This document shows positions 33,161 through 43,486 of a DNA stretch of 64,000 bases, piece by piece (within the stretch, counting starts at the first letter, position 1; each line of letters opens with the position of its first letter). The stretch is from Schistocerca nitens (taxonomy: Eukaryota > Arthropoda > Insecta > Orthoptera > Acrididae): positions 343,003,150-343,067,149 of the forward strand of contig NC_064619.1 in NCBI RefSeq assembly GCF_023898315.1, read 5' to 3'. The notes under the pieces were generated by a model that saw nothing but the letters and a program-made list of their open reading frames with translations, was not told the origin of the DNA and searched no databases. A program made the translations under genes and the position numbers.

Positions 33161-34010
33161 AATTGGGCAGAGGGCCAGCCAGAGTGGCCGAGCGGTTCTA
33201 GGCGCTTCAGTCTGTAACCGCGTGACAGCTATGGTCGCAGGTTCGAATCCTGGCTCGGGCATGGATGTGTGTGATGTCCTTAGGTTAGTTAGGATTAAGT
33301 AGTTCTAAGTTCTAGGGGACTGATGACCTCAGAAGTTAAGTCCCATAGTGCTCAAAGCCATTTGAACCATTTGAATTGGACAGAGAGAGGGGATTGGATG
33401 CATGGACAGAGATAGGGGACAGGAGGAGATGATAAGAGAAAGGAAAGAGGAGATGAACAGGCAGTGGGGGAAGAAGGAGATGGACAATGAGAGGGGGAAG
33501 AGAGGTGGATAGGTAGAGGGGGGAGGAGGAGGTGGACAAAGAAATGGGGAAGGAGGAGATAAAATTAGAGATAGGAGGAGGAGGAGGTGGACAAAGAAAT
33601 GGGGAAGGAGGAGATAAGATTAGAGATAGGAGGAGGAGATAGACAGGAGAAGGCTAGATGGAGATGGATAGAGAGATGGGATGGAAGAGGTGGACAGGGA
33701 GCTGAGAGGAGAGGACAACAAGCCTGAGAGGAGAGGATGGACGAGGAGAAAGGGGAGGAGGACATGGACAAAGAGAGATGGGATAGGAGGTGGAATTAGA
33801 GGGAGGAGGAGGACATGGATAGATGGGGAACGAGTAGGTGGAGAGAGGGAGCGGATCAATTAGATACAGAGAGGGGGTAGGAGGAGATGGATAGAGATAA
33901 GGCAAGAGGAGTTGGACAGAGAGTGGTGTGGAGGAGATGGACAGAGAGGGGGTGAAGGAGGAGATGGACAGAGAAAGGAAACAGGAGGAGTGGGAGTAAT
34001 AGAGGATTGG
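33095..34010. repeat. Purine-rich minisatellite
   Basis: Variants of GGAGGAGATGGACAGAGA repeat irregularly across the block (interrupted by the SINE at 33173-33373). The plus strand is almost all purine. One 55-bp unit is tandemly duplicated nearly exactly (33531-33585 and 33586-33640). The long Ser/Pro-rich or Arg/Glu-rich frames on both strands are low-complexity artefacts. Confidence 0.85.
33173..33373 (+). mobile_element. SINE (abundant family) inside a purine-rich minisatellite
   Basis: Head GAGTGGCCGAGCGGTTCTAG, B box AGGTTCGAATCCTGGC, tail CCATTTGAACCATTTG. The duplication AATTGGGCAGAG / AATTGGACAGAG (one mismatch) lies at 33161-33172 and 33374-33385. Confidence 0.9.
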
Positions 34011-34229
34011 AGTAGATACATACCCGGACAATACCGGTTACTCAGCTAGTGATGAGGTTAAAGGGAAGCGTTTGGTACACTCCATGCCAATATGACAATT
34101 GTTCCATGTCATCTTTGCGGTGTTGTACCAGCAGTACATAATTTACAACATGAAGTGTACGCTTCCTGGATGGAGCTGCAATTGTTCAAGTGCAGACGCG
34201 GACGAGTCATGTGAATGTGCTTGGCGCGG

Positions 34230-34670
34230 GCTGTACAGAGCCGGGAGAGTGACGGCGTGTCCGAGTACGGGCAGTGCGGCGTGCCGTAATGGCCGGCACG
34301 AGGCCGCGGCCGGCAGCTGCCGCGGCCCCTCAAAGGCGGCGAGCGCGGCGGCTCTGCCGTAATAAGCGAGCCCCGAGCCCTGCGCGCGCCTGCCCGTATG
34401 GTGAGCCGGGCAGCGGCGGCGGTAATCTACATGAGGAGCCGGCCCGCCTGATTGATCGACGACTACTGTCGCGCAGGTGGCGCCCTTTTTCCGCTTCTCA
34501 TCACGATTAACGAGCGGCCAGTGTTCTTGCGGCTTATTGTCTGCTGCGCGCGCCTGTCGTCGGGTCGGGGAGCCGAGGGCGAGCAAACTGGGCCGAGCCT
34601 GATTACTGCCTGCCGTAATCGTCAGATGGCTTACTTTACAGGTACCAGCAACCGCGCAGCTACCAGCCAA
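34230..34670. other. CpG-dense island, candidate regulatory DNA
   Basis: Very GC- and CpG-rich (for example around 34280-34420) with clustered short motifs such as GCCGTAAT(A/G/C), TGATTGATCG, CACGATTAACG and GCTTATTGTC. Frames of up to 197 codons on the minus strand and 87 on the plus strand come with GC-rich DNA and show no domain. It borders directly on the duplicated composite segment. A CpG-island promoter, an untranslated exon or a conserved enhancer are all possible. Confidence 0.45.
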
Positions 34671-35029
34671 TCCTCGTGAAATAACCAGGAAGAGGAGACA
34701 CTGACTAGGTGGCGAATTCTTATATTTTATGCACACTGCAGAAACAGGTGGTCATCTCATGCGACATCCTGCCAGTTATGTGTAACAATGCCTCCTGCAC
34801 TGATAATAGACACACTCTTCCGAGGCAGATACTCCACAAGTTCCTTCATGTATGCCACATCCATCTGAAGTCACTAATTGATGATTACATCGTAAACGCT
34901 ACCAAATTACAGAGATGCTTACTAAGTTCTGCCCAAGTTACACACAGTCCCAAATATTTTCTATTGGATTGACATCGAATGATTTAGCAGCCCAGTTGAC
35001 GAGTGATTAGGGTACCTCAGTGTTGGTCA

Positions 35030-36254
35030 CACTGGGAACTCTAAGACAAAAACAAAAAAAAAAAAAAAGACGCACCACGAAGGAATTAACCGAATGTAAC
35101 GGAAATCAGTAGATGTATATCAACAGACCAGCAAATGATCACAATTTCAGAAACGTTGGATGATTTATTAAACAGAAAGAGGTTCACAAATTGGGCAAGT
35201 CAATAAGGCGTTGCTCAACCTTTGGCCCTTATGGAAGCAGTTATTAACGTCGGTATTTATCGATCCTGAGCGATATCGTGCCAAATTCTGTCCAGCTGCA
35301 AGTCAGGTCTTCAAAATCCCGAGCTGGTTGTGTGTTAGTGGGGGAGGGGGGGGGGGGGCTGCCCATAATGCTCCTCCAAACGTTCTAAATTGAGGGGAGA
35401 TCTGGTGACCCTGCTGGCCCGGATTCTCATTGACTAGAGTGGAGGTGTCTTCAGTGACGAATCCCGCTTAGAACTCAGCATCGATGACCAGTGAAGGCGT
35501 GCCTGGAGACGCCTCGGACAGTGGTGGGATACTAGCGGTACGACGACGGTATTCTACTCCTCGTTTTGTCTCCCTTACTGGTAAGCCATCCTGGGCTTGA
35601 ATTTCAGCAAGATAACGCCAGCTCGTGCACGGGGAACATTTCTACTGCTTGCCTTCTTGCTTGCCAAACCTTAAACTGGTGAACACGGGTGCCGGATCTC
35701 TCCCCAATTGAGAACGTATGTAACATTATCTGCAGAGCCCTCCAATCAAATGGTTCTGAGCACTATGGGACTTAACATCTGTGGTCATCAGTCCCCTAGA
35801 ACTTAGAACTACTGAAACCTAACTAACCTAAGGACATCACACACATCCATGCCCGAGGCAGGATTCGAACCTGCGACCGTAGCAGTCGCGCGGTTCCGTA
35901 CTGCGCGCCTAGAACCGCTAGACCACCGCGGCCGGCAAGCCCCTCCAACCAGCTTGGGAGTTTGACTATCTAGCGCGACAATTGGACTGAATTTGGAACG
36001 ATATCCCTCAGGAGGACATTCAACAGCTCTGTCATTCAGTGCCAAGCCGAATAACTACTTTGATAAGGGCAAAAGGGCAAAAGATGAAACAATGCGTTAT
36101 TGACTTGCTCAAGTTTTGAAGCTTTTTCCTCTTGAATAAACCATCCAATTTTTCTGAAATTGTAATCCTCTGTTTACATGTACATCACATCTACCGATTT
36201 CTGTCCCATACGGCTAATTTCTTCGTGGTACGTCTTTTTTGTTTCTTAAGAGTG
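35030..36254. mobile_element. Tc1-derived inverted (foldback) element in copy A
   Basis: Both ends are the same 3' part of a Tc1-like gene in opposite orientation. The left arm (about 35070-35420) has it on the minus strand and the right arm (about 35700-36230) on the plus strand. The outer blocks GACGCACCACGAAGGAATTA and CTTCGTGGTACGTC are complementary. The arms extend well beyond a terminal repeat into transposase C-terminal codons (LTRQLDR-type region). The middle reads plus-strand FSDESRLEL.IDD (first Asp near 35455), then an internal deletion, then a degraded QQDNA (35611) and PDLSPIENV (35690). Dead. Confidence 0.7.
35746..35938 (-). mobile_element. SINE (abundant family) in copy A
   Basis: Minus strand, B box AGGTTCGAATCCTGCC, head CCGGCCGCGGTGGTCTAGCG. 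The flanking duplication GCCCTCCAA / GCCCCTCCAA (one extra C) lies at 35737-35745 and 35939-35948. Flanks are Tc1 codons on both sides. Confidence 0.9.
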
Positions 36255-36820
36255 TATGTTTTGACGTAACTGCCACGTACTGCTATGCTATTTTGTTTCA
36301 TTTTCCGCCACGATTTTGGGGTTATTTTGTTGAGAGTAATCGAAATGTTTGTCTGGGAGGAAAACCTTGCGTTTTTCTCTATAGGAAGCACCATTCCTGG
36401 CATGGTCTTAGCTCATGAAAGGAGGCAGTCAATGAGTGTCATTAGGAGGGGCAAGCATCTGAGGAAAGTTTTGCAGTTTTCCCAGAACCTGGGCAGCGGC
36501 CGGCTCTGTGCTTTTTTTGTCAGAGCAGGCTCAAGCCCTCTCTTGGGACAGAGGGCGACGTGCCGTCAATGCCATCTCCAGAGAATAATTCGGTATGACA
36601 CCTCTGCCTTTTCTGTATGTACATCAAACCATAGGATGCCGTAGTGTTGCGCGATCAGCTTGGGAAAATGGATTCCAAAATCTTGGTGTATACAATCGAG
36701 TGAGTCGTTCCACCAATGTGCTTGGAGCGAAGAGGCTGACCAGCCGAGGAAACACTGTAGCCATCCTCGTCAAATAACCAGTAAGAGAGGACTTGGATTT
36801 CGTAGAGAATTTTTGAGTTA

Positions 36821-38165
36821 CACTACTGGCCACTACACCAAGAAGAAATGCAGATGATAAACGGTTTTTCATTGGACAAATATATTATACTAGAACTGAC
36901 ATGTGATTACATTTTCACGCAATTTGGGTGCATAGACCCTGAGAAATCAGTACCCAGAACAACCACCTCTGGCCGTAATAACGGCCTTGATACTCCTGGG
37001 CATTGAGTCAAACAGAGCATGGATGGCGTGTACAGGTACAGATGCCCATGCAGATTCAACACGATACCACAGATCATCAAGAGTAGTGACTGGCGTATTG
37101 TGTCGAGCCAGTTGCTCGGCCACCATTGACCAGACGTTTCCAATTGGTGAGAGATCTGGAGAATGTTCTGGCCAGGGCAGCAGTCGAACATTTCCTGTAT
37201 CCAGAAAGGCCCGTACATGACCTGCAACTTGCGGTCGTGCATTATCCAGCTGAAATGCAGAGTTTCGCAAGGATCGAATGAAGGGTAGAGCCACGGGTCG
37301 TAACACATCTGAAATCTAACGTCCACTGTTCAAAGTGCCGTCAGTGCGAACAAGAGGTGACCGAGATGTGTAACCAATGGCACCCCATACCATCACGCCG
37401 CGATGTCGCCAAACACGGATGCGACCATCATGATGCTATAAACAGAACCTGGATTCATCCGAAAAAAATGACGTTTTGCCTTTCGTGCACCCAGGTTCGT
37501 CGTTGAGTACACCATCGCAGGCGCTCCTGTCTGTGATGCAGCGTCAAGGATAACCGCAGCTATGGTCTCCGAGCTGATAGTCCATGCTGCTGCAAACGTC
37601 GTCGAACTGTTCGCACAGATGGTTGTTGTCTTACAAACGTCCCCATCTGTTGACTCAGGGATCGAGACTTGGCAGCACGATCCGTTACAGCTATGCGGAT
37701 AAGTTGCCTGTCATCTCGACTGCTAGTGATACAAGACCGTTGGAATCCATCACGGCGTTCCTTATTACCTTTCTGAACCCACCGATTCCATACTCTGCTA
37801 ACAGTCATTGAATCTCGACCAACGCGAGCAGCAGTGTCCCGATACGATAAACCGCAATCGCGATAGGCTACAATCCGACCTTTATCAAAGTCGGAAACGT
37901 GATGGTACGCATTTCTCCTCCTTACACGAGGCATTACAACAACGTTTCACCAGGCAACGCCGGTCAAATGCTGTCTGTGTATGAGAAATCTGTTGGAAAC
38001 TTTCCTCATGTCAGCACGTTGTAGGTGTCGCCACCGGCGCCGACCTTGTGTGAATGCTCTGAAAAGCTAATCATTTGCATATCACAGCATCTTCTTCCTG
38101 TCGGTTAAATCTCGCGTCTGTAGCACGTCATCTTCGTGGTGTAGCAATTGTAATGGCCAGTAGTG
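36821..38165 (-). mobile_element. Tc1-like element, full length (1345 bp)
   Basis: The ends are CACTACTGGCCACTACACCA on the left and, read inward from the right, CACTACTGGCCATTACAATT. The TA duplication is at 36819-36820 and 38166-38167. It is inserted in composite segment copy B. The transposase gene on the minus strand is broken. Confidence 0.95.
36947..37934 (-). pseudogene. Tc1-like transposase with mutated catalytic Glu
   Basis: The start MPRVRRRNAYHHVSDFDKGR at 37934 opens a clean DNA-binding domain (to 37560: YRDTAARVGRDSMTVSRVWN, then SVRTVRRRLQQHGLSARRP). The middle third is scrambled by stops and shifts (37310-37560). The C-terminal third is open again: FQLDNARPQVAGHVRA carries the second Asp (usual QQDNARPH changed). 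LPWPEHSPDLSPIGNVW has Gly where the catalytic Glu should be. I count 34 residues between them, the canonical DD34E spacing. The end reads ITARGGCSGY. Inactive by several independent changes. Confidence 0.85.
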
Positions 38166-38463
38166 TATATGCTCACTGCAGAAACAAGTAGTCACTCGCA
38201 GGTGATATCTCGATAATGTCGTGAAACACTGCCTGCAACCTAGATAATGGCCACCCTCCTGTGAGGAATACAGTCCAGAAGTTCCTTCATGTATGTCACA
38301 TCCAGTTGAAGCTACTATTTGCTGATTATATCTACAAATTATGGGGATGTTTGCTATGTTCTGCCCGACGGTCCGCATAGTCCCAGATATTTCCCATACG
38401 ATTAAGACTAAATGAGTTAGCGGACCAGTTGACGTGTAGTGTTCGTCAAGCTAGTAACATATA

Positions 38464-39632
38464 CACTCTAAGGCAAAAAAAAGAAGATTCACCACGAAGG
38501 AATTATTCGAATGGGACGGAAATTAGTAGATGTGGTGTACATATACAGAAAATTATTACAATTTCAGAAAAATTGGATGATATATTCACGTCACAAATTG
38601 GGCAGTCAATAGTGCTTTGGTGCACCTATGGACCCTTACACATGCAGTTACTGGCTTGGCATTGATTGACAGAGTTGTTGGATGTCCTCTTGAGGGACAT
38701 CGTGCCGAATTCCGTCCAAATGGGATATCAGAGCGTCTCCGCTAGTCATCGGGGCTCAATTAGAAGCGGGTGCCATCACTAAAGACAATTCTACTCCAGT
38801 CAGTGAGATTCCATGCCGAGTACGTATGTGGAGACGCTCCGCACAGCTGTGAGATACCAACCTGACTGTCGCCCGCCATATAGCACAAGTGATGGCAGGG
38901 TCCCTTTGGTTGTCATTCGCGGCACCCGTACAGCACAACGGTACATTGGTGATATTTGTTGTTCTTCAGGGCAAGCTGTCCTCGGCTTATGTTTCGTCAA
39001 GATAATACTTACCTGTGCCGGCCGGAGTGGCCGTGCGGTTCTAGGCGCTACAGTCCGGAACCGAGCGACCGCTACGGTCGCAGGTTCGAATCCTGCCTCG
39101 GGCATGGATGTGTGCGATGTCCGTAGGTTAGTTAGGTTTAATTAGTTCTAAGTTCTAGGGGACTGATGACCTCAGAAGTTAAGTCGCATAGTGCTCAGAG
39201 CCATTTGAACCACTTTTGAACTTACCTGTATAAGGCGAGAATTTCTACTGCTTGTGTTTTTGCTTGCCAAACCCTAACTCGGCCAACTAGGTCAGCGTAT
39301 CCCTCCCCAAATGAGTATGATTAGAGCATTATGAGCAGCGCCCTCCAACTAGCTCGGAATTTTGGCGGTCTAACGCATCAATTGGACAGAATTTAGCACG
39401 ATATCCTTCAGGAGGACATCCAACAGTTTGTCAATCAATGCCGAGCCAAATAATTGCGTGCATAAGGGCCAATGATGGACCAATACATTATTGACTAGCT
39501 CAATTTGTGAAGCTCTTTCTCTTGAATAAATCTTCCAGTTTTTCTGAAAAAGTAATCATTTGTTTGTCTGTGTATATAATTACATCTACGGAATGTGTGA
39601 CACTTTTTAATTTTTTCTTTTTTTTTTTTGTG
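38464..39632. mobile_element. Tc1-derived inverted (foldback) element in copy B
   Basis: Same architecture as 35030-36254. The left arm 38464-38815 is minus-strand Tc1, including CGAAGCGGG-type first-Asp region codons at 38727-38815. The right part from about 38822 is plus-strand Tc1 (VVIRGTRTAQRYIGDI at about 38910-38955) ending with the terminal repeat near 39632. The left junction is further inward than in copy A, so copy B keeps more of the minus arm. The left end CACTCTAAGGC follows TA at 38462-38463. Dead. Confidence 0.65.
39017..39219 (+). mobile_element. SINE (abundant family) in copy B
   Basis: Head CCGGAGTGGCCGTGCGGTTC, B box AGGTTCGAATCCTGCC. A perfect 10-bp duplication ACTTACCTGT lies at 39007-39016 and 39220-39229. 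Both flanks are Tc1-derived. Confidence 0.95.
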
Positions 39633-40194
39633 TCATCACATATTGCTATGGGACAGTTTTCATTTTCTTCCATGATTTTGTGGTTATTTTATTGAATGTA
39701 CTGGATATTGGTGCCTGGAGCAGGGGGGGGGGGACATTGCGTTTTTCTTGCTATAAAGGTGCACTAACAGTGTGGTCTCAGTTCCCATTGGTTGACAGTA
39801 GGTCGTCAGTTAGTCTGATTAGCAGGGACAACCATTCCCAGGGAGTTGGGTAGTTTTCACGGATTTTGGGCTTTTGTTACCAGAGCCGGCGCCCGCCCTC
39901 ACTCAGGGCAGAGGGCGCCATGCCGCCACTGACGTCCCCAGAGAATAGGTTTCCAAAAGAATGGACACCATACACATATAAGTACGGCGATCACAAGCCA
40001 AGGATCATTCCTGTGTGGATGCACACATACGCTCGAACGCATGCGGGAATGGACCTTGCCACGAACATTGAGATTAGTGGGCAGGGAGCACTACTTTCGT
40101 AGCGTGTGGAGTAAGTTGGGAATGTGTGTCTGCTGGGTGGGGGGGAAGGGGGGGAGGGGAGAGGGGTGGCGTGCTCGGCTAAGTCCGTTCAATG

Positions 40195-40330
40195 ACGCTA
40201 TTTCCTGTGTGATCGGTGGGCCTGCCTAGCAAGCAGGAGATCGCGGGCTCGAATCCTGGTCGGGCACATATTTTCAACTCTCCCCGTTGATTCTATCAAC
40301 GTCTCGTACACAACTGATGTTTTTAATTCA
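40195..40330 (+). mobile_element. SINE with tRNA-Ala-like head
   Basis: CCTGCCTAGCAAGCAGG forms an anticodon arm with AGC (Ala). It is followed by B box GGGCTCGAATCCTGG and the tail CACATATTTTCAACTCTCCCCG..TTGATTCTATCAACG. The 5' part is degraded by a G-rich stretch (40135-40165). It is a third tRNA-headed family here. No clear target duplication. Confidence 0.6.
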
Positions 40331-40635
40331 TTGAAATTTCCTTTTTCACGGCTGTCACGTTCCATCGTGGTGTCTGTTCTTTCGGACATTTCCAAAAGAA
40401 CAGACACCACACATTTATACAATGTAACGGTTTTGTGACTGATATTAGTATGGAAGTATGGATTAAACACTTAGAGGATTGTATAAATATTGCTTCAGTA
40501 CTTTGATTCGTACTATGTAGAACATATCAAACAACAAAAGCATTTTCACAAATATGATTAAGTTCAAAAGTCAAAGAACTAATAAAATCTTAAGCATGGC
40601 TGCAAATCAGCAACTGTATAAATCTGAAGAGGTTG

Positions 40636-40815
40636 AAAAAAATCAGCCAACCAGTTCCAAAACAATGGTTTGTTAGCCCTAGACCTAGGTTTCGGTATTT
40701 CACAATGTGATGTAACGAGGCCCACTCCTTTTGAAGAAGATATTTTCAGAAATATCGAAACCTAGGTCAAGGGCTAAGAAACCTCTGTTTTGCATCTGGT
40801 TGGCTGATTTTTTGA
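40636..40815. repeat. Foldback element with hammerhead-like core
   Basis: The left arm AAAAATCAGCCAACCAG..TGGTTTGTTAGCCC..CCTAGGTTTCGGTATTTC (40636-40701) is the complement of the right arm GAAATATCGAAACCTAGG..GGGCTAAGAAACC..CTGGTTGGCTGATTTTTT (40749-40815). Arms are about 66 bp and the loop about 47 bp. Non-coding. Confidence 0.75.
40731..40768 (+). ncRNA. Hammerhead-like core (C3 replaced)
   Basis: TTGAAGA, extra A, perfect 7-bp stem GATATTT-TCAG-AAATATC, GAAAC, CTAGGTC. ACCTAGGT is a self-complementary stem III followed by C. The only core deviation is T for the first C of CUGANGA. The left arm keeps GAAAC and the palindrome but not the CUGANGA box. Confidence 0.35.
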
Positions 40816-40876
40816 AACTTTTCAAAGAATAAATAGTTTTTCAGAGAGTAGTTATTTTTATATATTTCGCGTTATA

Positions 40877-41615
40877 CGAGGGTTGTCCAGAAAGTAAGTT
40901 CCCATCGGTCGCGAAATGGAAACCACTGGGAAAATCCGTTAAACAAATGGCTCTGAGCACTATGGGACTCAACTGCTGTGGTCATCAGTCCCCTAGAACT
41001 TAGAACTACTTAAACCTAACTAACCTAAGGACATCACACACATCCATGCCCGAGGCAGGATTCGAACCTGCGACCGTAGCAGTCGCACGGTTCCGGACTG
41101 CGCGCTTAGAACCGCGAGACCACCGCGGCCGGCAAAATCCGTTAAATCTTCTCGCAGATGTGTTGGGCAGTCTCTAGTATGCCCATCGATAGTGTCGCGC
41201 CGCTCTTTGCAGTTTTGAGTCAACAGTGAGCACGTAAAGATGCGTAGGGAATAGCGTCTACCGCCAACTATGAGGGCCTGGTTAGAGATTTCGCCTGTGT
41301 AATACAGTCCGTAATTGGCTCCCCATGAGTCGCATCTCTGCTCATAAGAACCGCTGCCTATGAAGACAAAATTTTTCCACAGACAATGAGCTGCAGACCA
41401 GTGAAGATAACTGGGCGAAAGCACAGGCGGCTGCTTTCTATGACGAGGATATTGGAAATTTGGTACAAGACCACGACAAAACTCGAAGTTGGAGCGGCGA
41501 CTATGTAGAGAAGTAGGTGGAAGGTGTACCTAACTGTTGCAAATACAACGTTTCTGGTTTTCACTGTGGTTTCCATTTCGCGACCGATCGGAACTTACTT
41601 TCTGGCCAACCCTCG
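40877..41615 (+). mobile_element. Mariner-like element, deleted, with nested SINE
   Basis: Inverted ends of about 50 bp: CGAGGGTTGTCCAGAAAGTA on the left and, read inward, CGAGGGTTGGCCAGAAAGTA on the right. Each continues GCGAAATGGAAACCAC. TA lies at 40875-40876 and 41616-41617. Near the right end, about 41432-41515, a transposase C-terminus reads AFYDEDIGNLV and ends GDYVEK followed by a stop, as in mariner (DD34D type). The rest of the transposase is largely deleted. Confidence 0.85.
40944..41133 (-). mobile_element. SINE (abundant family) nested in mariner
   Basis: Minus strand, B box AGGTTCGAATCCTGCC, head CCGGCCGCGGTGGTCTCGCG. A perfect 13-bp duplication AAAATCCGTTAAA lies at 40931-40943 and 41134-41146. 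Confidence 0.95.
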
Positions 41616-41659
41616 TATTCTTCAGATCAATATACATGTTGTACAGCACACTTTTTATG

Positions 41660-41790
41660 CTAGCCTATGTTCTTCCTCAGCGTTCAAGCTATTTCCATAC
41701 CGAATTTCATCAAAATCGGTTCAGCGGTTTAGCGGTGAAAACATAACAGACGGACTTACTTTCTCATTGATAATATTAATATAGATGTTT
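41660..41790 (+). repeat. Common insect repeat tail (GAATTTCATCAAAATCGGTT type)
   Basis: GAATTTCATCAAAATCGGTT, CAGCGGTTTAGCGGTGAAAA, CAGACGGACTTACTTTC and TAATATTAATATAGAT form the 3' tail seen in many insect non-autonomous elements. Its 5' boundary and class are uncertain. Confidence 0.5.
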
Positions 41791-43217
41791 ACACAATTGT
41801 GGTCCTCTGCCGCTAGAGGGCTCCGAATTGTATCGTGTAACACGGCGATGCGTAATGTGACTATGGGAAACAGCGTGCTGTAATCGAGTTTCGAATTCGA
41901 CCAGTTGGTCCACATAAGAACCACCCTCTCCTTCAGCTTAACAATATCAGACCACACACTAGCACTGTGACTTCTGCAACAATCCGACGCCTTGGGTTCA
42001 CTGTCATCAAGCATCCTTGATACAATCCCGAATTGACCCCATCCGATTTTCAAGTGTTTTTAAACTTCAAAGAATACCTTCGAGGACTTCATTTTGACAT
42101 TGATGAAGAGGTGTAAGCAGAGATGAGGTAATGATTCAACTAATAAAGTCAAACGCTCTACAGTGCCAGTATTAACAAACTGGTCCTTCGTTGGGGCAGA
42201 TGTGTTAGTTGCCACTCTTTATTTTCAGAATCTTTGAGAGTTTTCACCAAAAAAAGGTTGCATTATTTTTCAACACGCCCTTACACTTGAGTTCGTAGGT
42301 CAACTATAGCGTACACTGTATCTGAAGGTGAATACCTAACATTATCCGATCACGTTAGTTTAAAAAATTGAAACTAAAACTTTTTTCACTCATTTCACAC
42401 TTAAAAGCTACAGAAAGGTCTAAATTTGACACATATATAATAGACAAAGTACTAAATGCAGCTTCTGTGTTCGAAGAGAGAGTCAGTGAAAATCACGGAT
42501 GTGAGTAATGTACAATGAAGACTTCTACTAAATCTTGAGGAGATGGATCTTTCTTTAGGCAAAGTCTAACCCGCGGCGTAGGTATTGATGAGGGCAGTGC
42601 TCCGTCAAGAGAGACGTCCAACATATGGTGCAGGGATTTCCCGATCGAAGATAGACGGGCGGGATTTATTCATCCGGCCTATATAATGGAAGGGCCGCCT
42701 GCCCGTTATTGGTATAACGCTTAATTGGGAGAGCGCGGCGGGGGCTGCTTCAGGAACTGGGGCACTCTGCCGTTTATCAACGTCCTACTGGGTCCCATAC
42801 GCGCTGCTGCAACCTTCGACACGTGCAACCAGGCTTAACGTCACAAACTCTTAGTTATGATGGTGACTCCACGGTGAAAATACTATTTTCTCTGCGAAAA
42901 ACACCGAAGGGTGCAACAGTAATGTAGACAGTTGTTGGTCAAGTAATCGAGAAATTTTCTATTCGTAGTGGGAAATGAGCACGATAACTATTTATCATAT
43001 GGGTAACCAACTCCTCAGAATTTCAGTTGAGGATGTGTATTCTTGAGGAGGTTTAATGACAACAGTAACACGCAGGACGTCATTGTGCTGCTTTCGAGAC
43101 TTGTAACCTCTGGTCTTCTTTGTTTCAGGGAGTCATTCAAGGGGGGAAGTTCATGAAAAAGGTACTAATTAAAAGGTGCACTAAATCCACAGTTTTGAAA
43201 ATACAGTAACGAAATTG
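41791..43217. other. Unassigned spacer with a GC-rich block
   Basis: Mostly unassigned. The block at 42550-42850 is GC-richer and contains complementary GACGGGCGGG and CCGCCTGCCCGTT separated by a TATATAATGG core, plus GCTTAATTGGGAGAGCG. This could be a regulatory island; I see no gene. Confidence 0.4.
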
Positions 43218-43226
43218 TGTATCGTG

Positions 43227-43430
43227 AGCCGGCCGGTGTGGCCGTGCGGTTAAAGGCGCTTCAGTCTGGAACCGCGTGACCGCTACGGTCGCCGGTTCGA
43301 ATCCTGCCTCGGGCATGGATGTGTGTCATGTCCTTAGGTTAGTTAGGTTTAATTAGTTCTAAGTTATAGGCGACTGATGACCTCAGAAGTTAAGTCGCAT
43401 AGTGCTCAGAGCCATTTGAACCATTTTTTT
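43227..43430 (+). mobile_element. SINE (abundant family)
   Basis: Head CCGGTGTGGCCGTGCGGTTA, B box CGGTTCGAATCCTGCC, tail with eight T. A perfect 9-bp duplication TGTATCGTG lies at 43218-43226 and 43431-43439. Confidence 0.95.
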
Positions 43431-43469
43431 TGTATCGTGTTTAAGATGAAACTGTTACGTTCCTTGGAT

Positions 43470-43486
43470 TATATATATATATATAT
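43470..43486. repeat. (TA)n microsatellite
   Basis: Short uninterrupted TA run within AT-rich spacer. Confidence 0.9.

Larger units (their letters stand above)
34660..36615. repeat. Composite segment, copy A
   Basis: Copy A aligns with 36745-36818 joined to 38168-39950. Shared features in the same order are ATCCTCGT(G/C)AAATAACCAG, CACTGCAGAAACA, AGTTCCTTCATGTATG, an inverted Tc1 derivative, ATTTTG(G/T)GGTTATTTT and CCAGAGAATA. It contains its own SINE at 35746-35938. See copy B and the Tc1 derivative. Confidence 0.7.
36745..39950. repeat. Composite segment, copy B (split by Tc1)
   Basis: The left piece 36745-36818 and the right piece 38168-39950 together match copy A. Removing the Tc1 at 36821-38165 and one TA restores a join matching copy A across TTATGC(A/T)CACTGCAG, so copy A serves as an empty site. 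Copy B holds its own inverted Tc1 derivative (38464 to about 39632) and its own SINE (39017-39219) at a different position and orientation from those in copy A. Confidence 0.7.

Noticed and set aside
33654..34031. Serine/proline-rich 125-codon frame
   Set aside because: It is the pyrimidine-rich complement of the purine minisatellite.
34143..34736. 197-codon minus-strand frame
   Set aside because: Lies over the CpG-dense island and overlaps equally open plus-strand frames; no domain, no splice or start context.
40690..40700. A second hammerhead core in the left arm of the foldback at 40636
   Set aside because: GAAAC and the palindrome are there on the minus strand, but the CUGANGA box and stem II are lost.
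43306..43320. tRNA-like B boxes and heads as functional tRNA genes (here and in all SINE copies)
   Set aside because: Each is followed by a SINE body and framed by target duplications; acceptor stems and anticodon arms are imperfect.
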